Shown here: positions 48,641 through 62,160 of the stretch, piece by piece
Position numbering within the stretch: the first letter of the stretch is position 1
Layout: the number at the start of each line of letters is the position of its first letter
NCBI RefSeq assembly: GCF_016859285.1
Contig: NC_053415.1
Span: 18,498,501-18,562,500 of the forward strand
Source: Xiphias gladius
Lineage: Eukaryota; Chordata; Actinopteri; Istiophoriformes; Xiphiidae
Length of the DNA stretch: 64,000 bases
Reading direction: 5' to 3'
Position numbers and translations under genes: made by a program
Notes under the pieces: model-generated
Told to the model about the DNA's origin: nothing
What the model saw: the letters and a program-made list of their open reading frames with translations, nothing else
The model's database searches: none

Positions 48641-49864
48641 TGGTTGGATCTCTGAGAGAAGTGCAGAACAGACGACAGGGAAGTGTGTAAAGAAACACAC
48701 TGATAACGAGAAGCAATTGAGACAATATAAACCTCATGCATATACAGTTTTTAGAGGTTGTCGACACATGGTCAAAGGCATCCAACGTGGTGTGAATACT
48801 CCACTCGCATGTCATCTGTTCTCCGGCAGGCATGCATATGCACTTAATCCTCTCGAGTGATAGCCCAAGGATGTGACACTGGACTTGAGGTTCAAAGGTT
48901 TATTGCCATTATCAGGAAAAGCAGAAACATTTACTGCAGCTTGGTGGGGTGTGGTTAGGAAACTCTGTCTTTAAAATCAACAACATACAATCAAAGAAGC
49001 CTTTACAAGAGCACAATATACAGCAGAAAGGACAAGTAGCGCAGTGTCCTCAAGGAAAAAAACCAGGTAGGTATCAGGATTTCTAATATGACATTGCACA
49101 ATGTAGCCTGAATAACATTATATTTTGTGAACAAAGCAAAAGCTAAAATCTTGCTCTCAGGCAGCTTTACTTATGCAACACTTGCCTGACAAACATCCGG
49201 ACTGGGTTGATGTGTTACTGGATGCAAGATTCAGTGCAGGGAGCTTGTTTCTTTTGTTTTACAGACTATATTTTGTACCCTGCCCTGGAGATAGTGCTCT
49301 ATTTGAGTTATGCATCCACCATTCTCTGTGTTTCATGCAGTTCTCCCATTGTAGCCTAGGAACTAGTGTCAACAAAGCCTGGTACTGTACAACATGGTTG
49401 CCTGATAAGACAAGATATGTCAGGTTATGGACACACATGGAAAGTCCACACTGCACCTGTCATATCACTTAACAGGCTGTCATCTTACAAGCACGCCTTC
49501 TCGAAAAGGATGTAAGCACAACATTTGAACCTCTTGCCCTACAAATAGATTTCAACGTGGAATTACCACCACAGTGAATAAAACTAAAGCCCTCATGAAT
49601 CAGGCCATTCCTCTGAGCCAAGCTATAGCCCCAACAGAAACAGAGGATAATCTCTTAGATTATTGACATTGCATAGAGATCCTTGTAAGATTTCACAGCA
49701 CCATAATCTACGACAACAGCTTAATCACAAACTTCTCATACTTAGTACTGTAGCACAAAATTCACCTGACATCCACAGGAAAAGTACTTTTCCTTCTCAA
49801 TGTGAAAACCTGTAGAACACACACACATTCACACACTATGCAGTACAAAAATGATCAGACTTAC

Positions 49865-49990
49865 CCAACGTCTAATAGCAGCAGCTCTGCTTCTCTTCCT
49901 CCCGTTTGTCCTCTGTCTTGTCTCGGTTGTGTCGCTGTCCTAATGTTTAAACCTCAGGCTTGCGTCGTGCACATCTGCAGATGGAGGGAG
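49865..49990 (-). promoter_or_regulatory. Candidate cracdl 5'UTR exon and promoter region
   Basis: A good minus-strand donor (TTGG|GTAAGT) lies at 49859-49864. The cracdl start codon is in an exon whose acceptor (CTCTCAG|AGATCC) is at 48651, so an upstream noncoding exon is required. This stretch, with an upstream purine-rich simple sequence (50000-50160), is the best candidate. The 5' limit is a guess. Confidence 0.35.
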
Positions 49991-52965
49991 ATGCAGAGGG
50001 AAGGGAGTGAGGGAAGTGAAAGGAGAAAGAAAAACAGGCACGGAGAAAGAGAGAGAGAGAGAAGGTCACTTTATGACAGGGTAAGCAAATGCACAAAGAG
50101 AAAAGAGGACAGAAGAGAATGAGAGAGGGGGGGGGGGAGAAAGAGAGAGAGAGATACTCTATTACATTAGTGGCACACTGTGGCCCTTTGCGCTAAGCTC
50201 CTTATAAAACGCTAACCTGATTTTAGGCCCAGAAATGAAAGTAGAGGGAAAAAAATAAAGCTCCAGTTGGAAAGAGGACAGGCATACAGGAATTACAGCT
50301 CCCAGGACTGTTTACATATTACACTCAGTTGCCTACACCCCCAGATGATCACAGAGGGTAGTTTATGCATATGTGTGTGTGTGTTAGAAAGTTAAAAATA
50401 AAAAATGTACATAAAAAAAAAAAGCATCAACCAGGGTTTAGCCATCTCCTAGCCTTAGTAAGATCTAGAGTTCAAATCCAAATGTACCAAGCACTGGAGC
50501 TAAAATAATATTTTATAGTATTCTACAGTAGTTATAGAGAAATGTGTGTAAATACATGAATTTTGCATTTGTATGTCCTCACAAGGTACAAAGTAATTTT
50601 GCAAGCATAAAATGGACACAATTGATCATTTTCATCACAGACTCTTCCAGTTCGGTGTCCCTGTGGCTTGTTGGTTGAGGAGTTTACCATATAACTGCAA
50701 CATCCTTGGTTTGATTCCAGCTGGGGGACCTATGTGGCATCTTTTGTTTCTATATTTCCATTGTAAAAGTCAAAAAATATCAAAATATAATCCTAAAACA
50801 GCAAAAAAAAAAAAAAAAAAGATATTTCCCATATGTATGTTATAATCAGCGAAATGATCTCAGTGCTGCAGTAGTGAATCAAAGTTTCTGCACATTCACA
50901 CAGGATAGTATTCAGAGATGGGAGCACTATCTAGGCCACTGGGCTACAATCAGTGAGAGGGAGGGCGGCAGGAAATGGAAAGCAAACCTTTGCATCCGCA
51001 TTTTTGTGTCTGGATGTGTGACCAAGCAACTTCTCTCAGGAGGGTCCTCATCACACAAATCCTTATCTATTAGAATATAAACCAGCAGACTATAAACCCA
51101 GCTGGTGACATCTGGATTACATGCAACAAACCACATGCGGCATGTCAACAGACCACAGTGACATGAGAGTCTGGATGCTGTTTTATTTTAATCCCTCCAT
51201 TCATGCATTTATTGTCTGTAATCTTCACATAAAGGACAATATGCGTGCAAGCATATTTTATAATGTGATTACAACTGACATATTGTCCTGTAGAAAAGCT
51301 GTCTGAACATACTGAGATAGACAGCACCGACTGCAACTTGCAATATAGTCTTTATTCTTTCAGCTCAAGGAAAACAGAGGCACTTGTTACAGTTTTGATC
51401 GTCTCTGGATCATGTGGTTTCCTGATGGATTATAATTTATTCCTCTCGGAGCCCAGATGAGGCCTGTGCATATCGAGATTAAGGCCGATAGATAATCCGA
51501 TCACAGCACCGTTTGAACTCACGTGGGTTACCATTCATTCAAACAAACAATTCCCATTAATATTTTACGAGGGAATACAGTATTTTCCCATGAATCTTTG
51601 TTTTGGGACAATATTTTTGTTGTTAAATTTTCATTGGATTCATATTGGACTCATACCAGCAAGGGAGCCTGGGAGTTGAGACACAAATCACTGCTACCAC
51701 AGCCAATTGACTTTTCCCGTACAGTCAAATACTCAGAGATATAGGTTCACATGACATTTAAGAGAGTATATTTTACCCATTAACTACAGTAGATATCACT
51801 GTGTGGGCCTTTCATGAATGCCAGGAATCCAACAGTCATATTATCTGTTAATATATAAACTACGCTTTTCGAACCACTAGATCGCCAACTATCCCCAGGC
51901 AGTTTCTGAAGGCGTGCACCTTGAGCGAACAGCTGCAGAAACTGTTTTGTAAAGGCGTGACCGAATAAAAATAATAGTTGTATGTCGGGGCCTACCGAAT
52001 AAAGCTGCAGCTGAAATGAGGTTCTGTCGATTTGGGGTAAAACTCAGTGAGAGGCTGTGCTCATGTACTATTCAAGCAATGTGAAACTCCATCGCTTCTC
52101 ACAATTATGGAAAGTTTGACCCTCTAGGGTTCCATGACAACTCAGTCTGCTGATCAAGACCATGTGATGTGGTCAAAAGCTTCACAACAGGCGAGTTAAT
52201 TGGCCACAATTTGAGGATCTTTAGTAAATTGGAAATAGTACTTTGACAAACAAAAACACAACATATAAAAAAACAATGAAAATCTCAACTCGAGGTCCAC
52301 TTACTAAAAAAATAAGTATATTCAACTATATACCATAAACTATGGTAGCTACCAAAATACCCAAAATAGGGTTACAGTTACTAGTTCTGCAAGACTTGTT
52401 TCTATTGTTAACTTTTGCATGTATGTATTTATTTTGAACTATATATTTTGAATGCACCACACTGAATATAAAGTAACTGGACAAGCTCAAAAGATGGTGA
52501 AAATGTGATAAAAAGAAAAACACAGAGACACTGTATGACATTATAAAAGCACTTTTAATATGATTTAATACACAATTAATTAATTTTTCCACCAGATGGC
52601 AGTATGACACCCTAAAAGGCATCTTCACTGTAGACCACCATGCTTACAGAAGAAATTTAAAGTAAATAAAAAACGCAAGAGGGTCATAGAAAAGTGTCCT
52701 TAAAAGTGATGAGGAAAGATACCCATCAGAAAAATAGAATATTTACTCATACAATTGGTTGAAATTTAAGACACACCAGTGTTACAAGAAGCAGATTATA
52801 ACACCTCTGACAAACGTTTTTCAGTTGCACACTTGTTGAGGCCAATCACATGCATATGTGAAGGCAAATCCGTCAACACAGCAGATGTGTACGTGCGTTT
52901 TGGAGGCAGGTAAGCAAATTAAGTCCCTTGAGTAAGAAAAAAAGGTAATTTAAGCTTCAAGAATC
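49991..52965. other. Intergenic region between cracdl and the mitd1 3' end
   Basis: Contains GA-rich simple sequence (about 50045-50155), a tRNA-derived SINE (50655-50821) and AT-rich sequence. TSGA10 and LIPT1, which lie here in human, were not seen in the translations. The mitd1 3'UTR presumably occupies part of the right end. Confidence 0.5.
50655..50821 (+). mobile_element. tRNA-derived SINE
   Basis: GTGGCTTGTTGGTTGAGGAG fits a diverged RNA polymerase III A box, and GGTTTGATTCC at 50708-50718 fits the B box (GGTTCGANTCC). The spacing is tRNA-like. A short unrelated body follows and the element ends in an 18-bp A-tract. No anticodon-loop gene structure is intact, so it is not a functional tRNA gene. 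Confidence 0.7.
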
Positions 52966-55798
52966 TCATAGTGTTTTCGTGTGTTTGGTGTGAAAAATGT
53001 CTACAGTGGTCTCCTGACACTGCCTGAGGTCATAGTCACAATATCCAATAGAGAATCGGCCCTGTAGGACATAATGAACATTTTTTTACGAGCAGAACTC
53101 GACATGTTGATTCACAGACATTCAGCACCACAGTTCTGAACAATGGCATTGATTAAGGGATTGATTACTATTAAGTATGAAACCTCACCTTAGGTCTCTT
53201 GAAGTAATCCAGCCCTCTCCCTATCTTTATGATCCACCCAGTGTCAAACCTAAAAACAAAGTTAAGCCTACATTACTGCCACAAAATAAAGCCACAGTTA
53301 TGGGAAAAGGGGGGCTAATGTGAGACTAACACTATATATTGCAGTAAGGATTTCCTTTCAAAAAAATAATCCCACCTTTTGAAAAAATAATCAAGCTATA
53401 AAGAATGCTGTTTTAGTATGAAAGCCCTCGTACTATATGACAATGAAGCTGCTGCAAATGAAGAAAATATTCCACTGTACCTAATCTCCCTGTCATGGAT
53501 AGTGGAGGAGTACTGCAGATCCAGAGTCACTCCCTGAGCGCTGAGACTCTCTTTCAGCTCGGCCAAAGCGCTGCTCTGTTGGCTGCTGTCTGCCTGCAGG
53601 ACAGGACGAAGGCAGTGAAACGAGAGCATAAACTGACGAGGAGAGGCTGCTGTGGCTGCTGCACAGTCTTTAGATAGTTAAAGAACCTACTTCATCCTGT
53701 GAAGTGAGGAGATGGATCCTTTTCACCTTGCAGGACGCTTTTAGCAGCATCTCACAGAACCGCACGAAGTTGTACAACTGTGGTAGAGAGAAGGGGCGAG
53801 GGGCATGTTTGACATGATAGAGCAAGTTTGGTACAGTTTTGATGAGGCTAAAACTCTGAGTGTTAGGCTATTAATCATCAAAACAAAGGTGCAAAGTGCT
53901 TTGTTCACTGTAAAAATGAAAAGGCTGAGCAAATTCAAAATGTCAAGGCACACAATGTGTTGTTTAGTTGTGTGATACGAGAAAACCAACTGCCAGAGGT
54001 CAGTCTACGCTGATTTTATACCAAACTCATCTATGATTTAAAATCTCATAAATCATTTTAAGCGATTCAAGTCTTTTTTTTTTATAATTAGCTAATGTAA
54101 TTGGACAAGTTTGTCAGTTTCAAGAGTTACAAGACAGGTTATTGGGTTATCGCATTCAGAAGCATTTCAGAAGTAACAATCATGAGATCTGTCTTGTAAC
54201 TTTTAAATGAGGACTAGACTGAATCTCATGATTGTTTATGGCTGATTATGTATTTTTTCAAAGACTGATAACAGACCTTTTTGACTTTGAAAATAACCAG
54301 TTAAATGACTCATAGTTTGAATATAAGTGGACTACAAGAACTGACTTTAGTTGAAGAAAGAGCTGTCTTAATCAATTCTTTTCTTTAAATGCTGTTAATT
54401 CATATTTATGAGTTGTAACACCTCGCAATCCGTATTCATGCAAAAGAATACAAGTTGGTGTTTTTACAATGTGAAGGCTGAAAGAAGAGGTAATGAAATC
54501 AGACCGTCCTGATCAATCAGTTGATTAGTTGTTGGCCAAATTACTGAAAATTAATCAGTGAAAATTCTGATAAACGATAAATCATTTATCCCTTAGAATG
54601 CTAAACACTAGCTGGTCACAGCTTCTCAAATATGTGGTGCGGCAGCATTAATGTATTTTATCATTGTATGTTGTCAGACAATGTTTGAATGCTGGTCAGA
54701 CAAAACAATTAATTTGAACAAAGATCTTACTTGGTGGGTGTGCCGTATGTATGGGTCCTCCACCCAGACCTCTGTGAGTGTATTGCTGATGTATGGCTTG
54801 AACAGAGCCTCATAGCTATAACCGGTAGCATCCTCTGATATTCTAGTCTGCTCGTGGTACTTCCCATCTCACGGGACAGGGGAAACAAAATAAAAATTAG
54901 AGGTGGAACGGACAACAGCCTGCAACAGTCAAATCCCATCCTTCAGTCACTTTAGGGCCGAATTTACCTGCTATAGCCTTGTCGTGTCTTCCTCTTAGAT
55001 GGGCCCTCAGTATTTACAAGATATATAATCATTTTAAGAAGGGACAATATGCCCTCATCCATGGGCATCATCCAGGCAATCAAGTGGATGGTTAAAAATA
55101 AAAAATATACAATAAATATTGGCTTGTGCAATATAAGCATACACCAGCACACACTCCCTGAGGAAGGCGGCTTTAATTCATTTAAAGTTCTTTTTAACCA
55201 TCCATTTAAATGCCTGCAACTAGATTTAATATGCAGATTTTTGTCTTTTTTATTATGACTTCTTTTTTCCCCTCCCAGGGGATTGGTACGCGTAGGGGAC
55301 ACCATAAGCAGTCCTGTCATCATCATTATTATTATTATTTACATTTTTTTTACATGCTTAATATTAAAAAATAAAATTCCTACATTCATTTGTGTTAAAC
55401 CAAGGGACCCACAGCGGGAAGATGCGGTCCTGTTTAAGGCAGACTGGTGATAACTACCTTCTTTCATCTGGCTCACATGAGCTTTGATCTGCTCGGCTCT
55501 GTCCATGTAGCCCTCTATCTTCTCTCTGTAGTGCCCTCTCTTCGAGTCGTCTTTCACGGCTGCTGGCAGGACGAGAGGAAACAAGAAAAAGTGACGCCCC
55601 GCGTCTTCGTTTTGATACTGCTGTAACTATGTATGGCAGAGGGAGACAGAGACCTTTCAAGACGTCCATGAGCAGCTGGATGCCCTCCTGGTAGCAGACT
55701 AGAGACTCCTGGAAGCGGCTGCTCTGGTCCAGCTCGACCGCCCGTTTCAGGACGGAGATGGCGGACGTCTCCATCCCCGACACATGATTCTGTGCCAT
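52966..55798 (-). CDS. mitd1: MIT domain-containing protein 1, 7 exons
   Basis: Minus-strand exons: 55654-55798, 55458-55559, 54731-54867, 53691-53777, 53481-53593, 53189-53249, 52966-53061. They give 741 nt and 246 aa (human 249). The N-terminal MIT three-helix domain (about residues 10-80, [32 protein letters not shown]) binds ESCRT-III tails. The C-terminal phospholipase-D-like lipid-binding domain follows ([48 protein letters not shown]). Known role: recruited by CHMP proteins to the midbody to stabilise abscission. The start at MAQNHVSG matches the family length; two in-frame ATGs lie further 5' but add unrelated residues. The exon 1 donor (AAAG|GTCTCT) is non-ideal, yet the 94-bp intron keeps the frame. 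Head-to-head with mrpl30. Confidence 0.95.
54510..54690. repeat. Dispersed ATTAATCGATT-type repeat in mitd1 intron 3
   Basis: ATCAATCAGTTGATTAGTTG, AAATTAATCAGTGAAAATTC and CACAGCTTCTCAAATATG match blocks of the copies at 19.6 and 62.0 kb. It ends about 40 bp from exon 3 of mitd1. Confidence 0.55.
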
Positions 55799-56381
55799 TG
55801 TTCTGTCAACCATTTGTTTTTGTTTTTTTAATAGACAGAAATGGGACTGCCTTCCCACTTACTTTTTAACTTCACGAGTGCGCCACAAAAATAAGTCCCG
55901 GAGAAACGTACTGCTGCACACTAGTGCGCGGAAGTTAGATGGTTACATTTTCAACAAACAAACAAAAAAAAAACATACAGCGGAGTTACCTATACTTTAC
56001 TAACATCTTATCGATTTAAATAGTTTATTCTCCCTTTTTGAAATATCAAATAAAATTTCTAGGAACATTATTCAAGTAATACTTGACCTATCGGTGCATT
56101 TTCACAGTAACCCCTCGACACTTCCGGTGGGGGATATCCATGGAGGACGACTCCAACGTGAACAACCTATTCCACCGTTGTTGTTTTTTTCAGCTCCTGA
56201 ACTGATGTTGAACGTGTGAAGTCGGCACGTATGACATGAGGGCAGTTACATTTGCGGGTTTACTTCTCAACGTTTAGCTAGGTTTGAGCCATACGCTTGT
56301 TTTTGAGGTTGGGGCAGGGCCGTAACCTTGGCGTGTAACGTCAGTGCCACTGTGGAGTAAGTGGTTCAACCAAGAGAAAGC
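55799..56381. promoter_or_regulatory. Bidirectional promoter region of mitd1 and mrpl30
   Basis: Only 583 bp separate the two start codons on opposite strands. An ACTTCCGG (ETS-type) element occurs at 56119-56126 and a GGAAGT at 55931, both common in bidirectional housekeeping promoters. Transcription starts cannot be placed exactly. Confidence 0.6.
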
Positions 56382-57976
56382 ATGTCAGGTGTTCGTCGCG
56401 GCTTGAGCGCCTTGTCAACCAAGGTAAGACCATCGCTCTGTACATATGTATTTTTGAAATGTTTCAAACTTGAACAGGCCAATACTCCAGCCGATACTGA
56501 CAGAATCAAAGAACGTTTTCACTAGCCTATGTCTTTGCTTTCAGCTTGGTCTTGACGCTGTTTGCCTATGTTTACAGATCCTGACCGAAGCCACACTTTT
56601 GCCTTGTCCGTGGTTTGTGTCTGCACGCAGCAAGTTTTCCAAAGCAAGAATCCCAAAAGAGGTAGAAATCAAGGCAAAAGGCCCATGTCTGCTGTATGTT
56701 GTGTGCAAATTTGTGAAGAAATTCACAAAACGTAAATACAATGCCAACTAAAGTGGGTCCTTCTTTATTACCTAACCTTTTGGCCCCGTCTTGTACAGGT
56801 ACCTTGTGTCAAAATCAGTTTTTAATAGCCTTACTAATTTTAGTATATATTGTGCTCACATGGTCCATATTTAAACGATTAGACCATTACTTCGGCAAGT
56901 TTGCTCCGTATTCGAAGGCTCTGTTTTTCCTTGCAGCTTTTTGCCGAGAGATCAAAAGAACATGAGAAATATGGGGGTGATCCAGATCAACCCCATAAAC
57001 TGCATATAGTGTATCGAGTCAAAAGTGTGATGCGACGACCGTACTGGGAGAAAGAGATAGTGAAACACCTGGGCCTTCAAAAGGTAATGCTTTTGTTCTG
57101 TTCAACATATTAGTTTGGCTGTTATGTTGTGACTTAAAGTATAAAGAAAATAGTTTGAGAATGGAAGAGGAAAAATAAAGAAAAGTTGTGTAAAATACAA
57201 GACTTTAAAGACATTTGGTAAATGTGCTCTAATAAAATGCTTTTTTGGGGCATGTTTAAGCATTAACTAGGCCTAAGTGAGTCACCTACAACACAACACT
57301 TTGTAGTCTACGATCAACTTTTGGTCATGAAATTTCCGTCCATTTTTATTCTCCTCTTCTTGCATAATTGCATTTGGCAGCCTAATAATTATTATAGACA
57401 GTGCCTCAACACTGGAATGTAGACTGGAGAAACCGCTTTCATCAAGATAGAGAGGCACCGAGAACATTTATTTCGTTTTTACGCGTATTCACACTTTGTC
57501 CCCTCTCTGTCTTTTGTTTAGGCGCATGTCCCGGTAATTCACAAAAATACACCGGCAGTCAATAGCCAGCTGAAATTTATCAAGCACCTGGTGAGGTAAG
57601 ATTAATGTACCAAAAGGGGTGACCCACCTGTTTAGAATTATGGTTGTTAAGTTTCTGTAAACCATCAAAGGATGCAGTAAGTGAAAATCGGATGACTTGA
57701 GTTACACATGGGGATTTATCTTTCTGTGTAGAACGTTCAACAAATGCCTATTGAGGGCATTTGTCTGGTTATTGAAGGGACACATAAAGAGACTCTTTGG
57801 ATAATTCCCTGCCCTTCTGTCCTGTCTTTCTCGGCTCATTCAGGATCCAGCCTCTGAAGACTCCCTATGGACTCCCTGCTGAACATGACATGGCCGACAC
57901 CTACATTAACAGCAACGGAGAGCTGATTGTCCGGCGCCTCCTCCAACCTGTAGACCCCAAGGCTATCGAATCTTAG
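56382..57976 (+). CDS. mrpl30: Mitochondrial large ribosomal subunit protein uL30m, 5 exons
   Basis: Plus-strand exons: 56382-56423, 56578-56661, 56937-57083, 57522-57595, 57844-57976. Together 480 nt, 159 aa (human 161). The first ~35 residues are Arg/Ser-rich without acidic residues early on, fitting a mitochondrial presequence. The L30 ferredoxin-like fold follows: [56 protein letters not shown], then the mitochondrial extension [12 protein letters not shown] and a C-terminal tail. It is a structural protein of the 39S subunit. All donors are GT and acceptors AG. Exon 2 ends with GAG|GTAGAA, weaker than average but frame-preserving. Shares its promoter region with mitd1. Confidence 0.95.
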
Positions 57977-60224
57977 CTCCGCTCTCAACAAATTAATAAT
58001 TCAGTTGTACATAAACATCATGTAAAAAACCCTGTGCTCCATATCTGCCAGCCTTAATTCCACTACCTGAAGGTAGCTGTATGCATTGTGTTTTGAGTTG
58101 TTTGATTTAGGTCTTCAGATTAAAAAGAGAAATGTTGTCATCAAACTTTGTCACAAGGCCTTCAGCAAAAAAAGGGATCTGTCTCACGATGCAGGAATAC
58201 CAGATAACCAGGTTTTTCTGAATATTTTTGCTGAATATAAAAACCCCATGTGTTTCAGGTTTGAAGGGGTTCTGGATGTACTCAGTAAAAAACTTAGTAA
58301 ATCCAGAACCCATTCACTAAATGCCAATTTAAACACCAGCCTATCGATCATACAGACAGCTGCTACAATTGAAAAATTGCCACGTGTTTTCCATGACAAT
58401 TTGGACACAGCCGATGGCTCGGATTCTTTATTAAACACGACTCATACACAGTCAAATTAAAGACCTTGTGAAATAAAAGGCAGCCTGTATCCTTTTTACT
58501 TATTTTTTTTGTGGAGACAAACTCTGTCACTGTCTCAGAAGCCAATTTAGAAGCCCTACGCACTAGGCGTCCACTCATACAGGTGTTCTCACATATTTTC
58601 TAACAATCAGACCTCTACAGGACTACAGCTGTGACACACTTCCCTACTACATAGTAATATTACACATCCATCAGCATTATCGTCTTATCCATCAGGGGGA
58701 CTTTTAAGTTTTACTGGCAGTGTAATTCGAAAGTTTTTTTTTTCAAAATGTTTATCCAATAACTCAAGTTACTTTGTTTTCTGCAGTGTCTCTGGAGCGG
58801 TTTCACCACCATCCACAAACATATTTAATGTTTTCCAGCTGTGGAAAACTCTTCCAATTCCTTTTTCCATTGCATTGTAGGAGAATAGTGTCCATCAACA
58901 TTAAACTCAGAACAAAGGTTTTTTTTAGTATGCACACTGACCTCTTTGTCCTCTTTTCCAGCAAAAAAAAAAAACACACCAAACACACTACATACTCAAA
59001 ACCTGCTTGCAATTAGCATGTAGTATTGATTCGGTGCACGGCTGAAGCTGGCGTTTACAGGCTGTGTTTGACTGACAAATCCCTTTCTGTTCCTATTGCA
59101 CCTGGTAAGGAAGGACAGCTCACTGTTTATCTTTATAATTCTTTTAAGTTTGTCGACTCTAGTGCTCTCACAGAGCCCACTCAACTTTAATCTAAACAGA
59201 TCTGAATGTGCAGGGCATTTAACATTATTTACGTCAGTGAAGCAGTTTATGTTGTCAGTCTTACATAGCTTTTCAAAGTGTACGTGAGGCAAGCTTGAGC
59301 CATCATTAAAGGGACACTCCACCGATTTCACAAGCATTTTCAAGGGAGAAAGGGTGTAACAAAGAAACATTGTCTTGCGTTATGAGAATTTTAGGATCCA
59401 GCATTTTCATGCATACTTAGTGTGAAACTCGGTGGCTGCCACATCCATTTTTTTCCCCCATCCATCTCTAGCAAGTACCCTAAATTCAGCTCTATAGAAG
59501 AGGAATACAAAATCACAGGAACACAGCTATTTAAATTCCTTTTATACTTTTTATTAAGTCTGCATTAGTTAAGTCACACTCTTGCTACGAGGAAATGTCG
59601 TCTGTGAAAATGTAATTTGAAAAGTTGATCTTGGCACTCACATGCATCATGGTTTCTGTTCTAACATCAGATTCTCACAGCTACAAGGAAACACATTAAA
59701 TAAACAGAACTACCTAAATGAGCACGCCTGTAATCCAAGCAGGGATGTAAACTTGACACCCAGACAAGGGGTTTGCATTTTTGTCAACTCTTTCATCCCT
59801 GATGAGTTCGCACCCCTGTTCTAGACAAACGTTTTAAGGTTTTAGCCAATAAAGAGACAAAATCAACAGCAATACAATAAAGCTAAGAGCTAGCTGATAG
59901 ATGACTGAAGCAGTGAAACATATCCTCCACAATTGGATATGTAAAGCCTCTCTTGAAGTGCATGTATGCCATTATGTAGTTATTCAAATATAAAACATGG
60001 CACATACTTCATTAAATAAGGCTGAAACAAAAATGCTAAATACGTTAGAAAGTAATTTGATTTAAAATCTGGAAAATTAAAATCTGGAAATTTGTAATGA
60101 ATAGGTAAGATACTGAGAGAACGGGAGAAGAAAAATTAAAACGGGCTGTCTGCCTGACTTTTTTTTTTTTTTTTTTTTAATGAGGTAGCCCTGAGAGAGA
60201 AAACCAGGCGACTGTCAATGCTTT
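57977..60224. other. Region between mrpl30 and txndc9 stop codons (tail-to-tail)
   Basis: Holds the mrpl30 3'UTR (candidate poly(A) signal 58472) and the txndc9 3'UTR. A T-tract lies at 60159-60178. Frames such as the one at 58086-58460 have no recognisable similarity. No additional gene was recognised. Confidence 0.5.
58472..58477 (+). terminator. Candidate poly(A) signal of mrpl30
   Basis: AATAAA about 500 bp downstream of the mrpl30 stop codon, the first canonical hexamer I found on the plus strand. Nearer variant signals may be used. Confidence 0.4.
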
Positions 60225-61781
60225 TCAGTCATCTCCAGAGTCTGAATCTGAGTCGTAATCTCGCCCTCTGATGGTTTTCTTCTCCACTTTTGTAAACTTT
60301 GTGCCCGATCTCTGCGTCACTGTGGGGGGCTCCCTCAGGTTACCACTGGGACAGGAGAAAAGGGGTAGTGTCAAAATTAGGGTAGAATAACAGTGTTTTT
60401 AACAGCACAGGCTATACAGGTCTTAAAAGACAAAAGGAGGGAGCCTATGTCTCACCTGTAGTTAATAACATCTGCACAGCCAAGTCTCCATTCAAGCATC
60501 TCTGTGGGAAACTCGTCCGTGTTCCCCAGGTCAGTGAATCCAACCACATAGTCCTTAGTCTTTCCATCTGCCAGCAAAGCCATTGTAGGAATAACCTTGA
60601 TCCGCAGCCTCTCCGTCAGAAATGGGGCCTTTTCTGCATTCAGTTTGATGAATTTGGTCTCAACATGCTTCTTTGCCAAGATGGCCAAATGTTTATCGAG
60701 GATCTTACATCTATATGTAAGGGAAAGAAGATGAGAGAGAAGAGCGGCACGTTCAGCAGCGTGACGACAGCATACTGTAGCTACTAAGAAATGAACTTGT
60801 AGAAGAGGTCTTTATGGTCTTTATTGATATAAAAAAATACTCGCTAAGGCCTTACCTGAGGGTGGAGTTTCTGTAGAAGTGGCAGACAACATTTTTGCTA
60901 TCCTTGACCTCGCTGAAAAAATCTTTCTCACTTGGGATTTCTCTGTACTCTCCATGGCCTTTAGACAACCACTCCTTAAAAAGAGAGAACTTAGATGAGT
61001 AACAGAACAAGAGATCTCAAATAGCAGAAAAACTTGGCTTTTACATTCGTGTACAATGGAGACATGCAGTGTCTTTTTTGGCTGATTTGGGATGTGAACA
61101 GCAGGAAAACATTTTCCCCATGAAAAATCCACTTGGGTTCCTGATGTGTAAACAAACTCCAGAGTAGTGGCTAGTTTATAAATCAGTCCAGTGTTCCAAC
61201 CATGGTCCTTGTGTAAAATTCAATTGTTTTTCCTAAACTTTCTGTTACAAATCTGGTTTCCATAACATTTTTTCTTTGCTGTTATTCTGACAAGAATGAT
61301 TTTTAGAAAGGAAAAAAACTGATCTGCAGAATGGCTCTGTAAAAATAACAAAAAAGCCAGGAACAGACCTGTGATCTTTTCTGATTTAAGATCATCTAAC
61401 AACCCCCTCCTCATAAGTACACAATATTCCAGAAATCCCATGACTACTTGAATAAGTAGCAGGCTGCAACATAACTGCTATAACAAGTGCATTTACTAAA
61501 GGGGCCAGATTATTTGATCTGCATTAGGTGTCTTATGCAGTAAAATAGTACAATTCACTGAATCAGACAATGAGTATAAATCCGTTAAAATACAACATCC
61601 CACGTACCTGCTTCTGTTTCTGGGCTTTTTTAAGTGCCTCTAATCGCCGCTCCTTCAGTCTTTCCAAATCATCTTCATCCATCTCGTTCAGTTTGGTCAG
61701 CTGTGCATCCACCTGCTCCTCCACCAGCTTGGCCGACTGCTCCAAAACCTTTGCTATGATTTCCATTGATTGGTGTGCCAT
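60225..61781 (-). CDS. txndc9: Thioredoxin domain-containing protein 9 (PhLP3/APACD), 4 coding exons
   Basis: Minus-strand exons: 61608-61781, 60856-60974, 60456-60710, 60225-60345. Together 669 nt, 222 aa (human 226). An N-terminal helical region ([20 protein letters not shown]) is followed by a thioredoxin fold with [44 protein letters not shown] and [20 protein letters not shown]. The tail [18 protein letters not shown] is acidic. The usual thioredoxin CxxC is absent; cysteines sit at 89 and 99, as expected for this family, which acts as a co-chaperone on the CCT/TRiC ring for tubulin and actin folding rather than as a classical reductase. The start MAHQSMEI is chosen by length and position. 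An acceptor upstream of it (TTTAG, about 61814) shows that the 5'UTR is split, with a first exon near 63.0 kb. Confidence 0.95.
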
Positions 61782-61969
61782 GGTTGCCAGCTCAGTGTGA
61801 AACTCTCTAAACCTGACGGGATAAAGAACAGATAAAGTAAACTGAGACCTAACACCAGTCAACACTAAACCCATGTGTGTCTTTGGTACTCTGTGTATGC
61901 TGCTGTGACTCGGTTACATGGCGATCCCTACGCAAATCACAAACCGTGCCCCACTTACAGCTGCTACGA

Positions 61970-62160
61970 TTCAGTCGATTAATCGATTGGTCAATCAAAA
62001 GAGAATGAATCAGTAACTATTTGGATAATCAATTTATCTTTTAAGCAACCGCAAGCAAAAATGTCAAAAAACTGCTTGTTTTAGCTTCTCAAATATGAGA
62101 ACTTGGTGCTTTTCTTTGTCATACATGAAATGTCTTCGAGTTTTGGACCGATGGACAAAA
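61970..62160. repeat. Dispersed ATTAATCGATT-type repeat in the txndc9 5' intron
   Basis: Starts TTCAGTCGATTAATCGATTG and contains TTTAGCTTCTCAAATATGAG and TTGGTGCTTTTCTTTGTCAT, matching the blocks at 19.6 kb and 54.5 kb. Confidence 0.7.

Noticed and set aside
50655-50730. Possible tRNA gene
   Set aside because: A and B boxes are present, but the stems do not pair properly and an A-tract tail follows, so a SINE fits better.
55799-55858. In-frame ATGs upstream of the chosen mitd1 start
   Set aside because: They add residues with no family counterpart, while the chosen start gives the expected distance to the first MIT helix.
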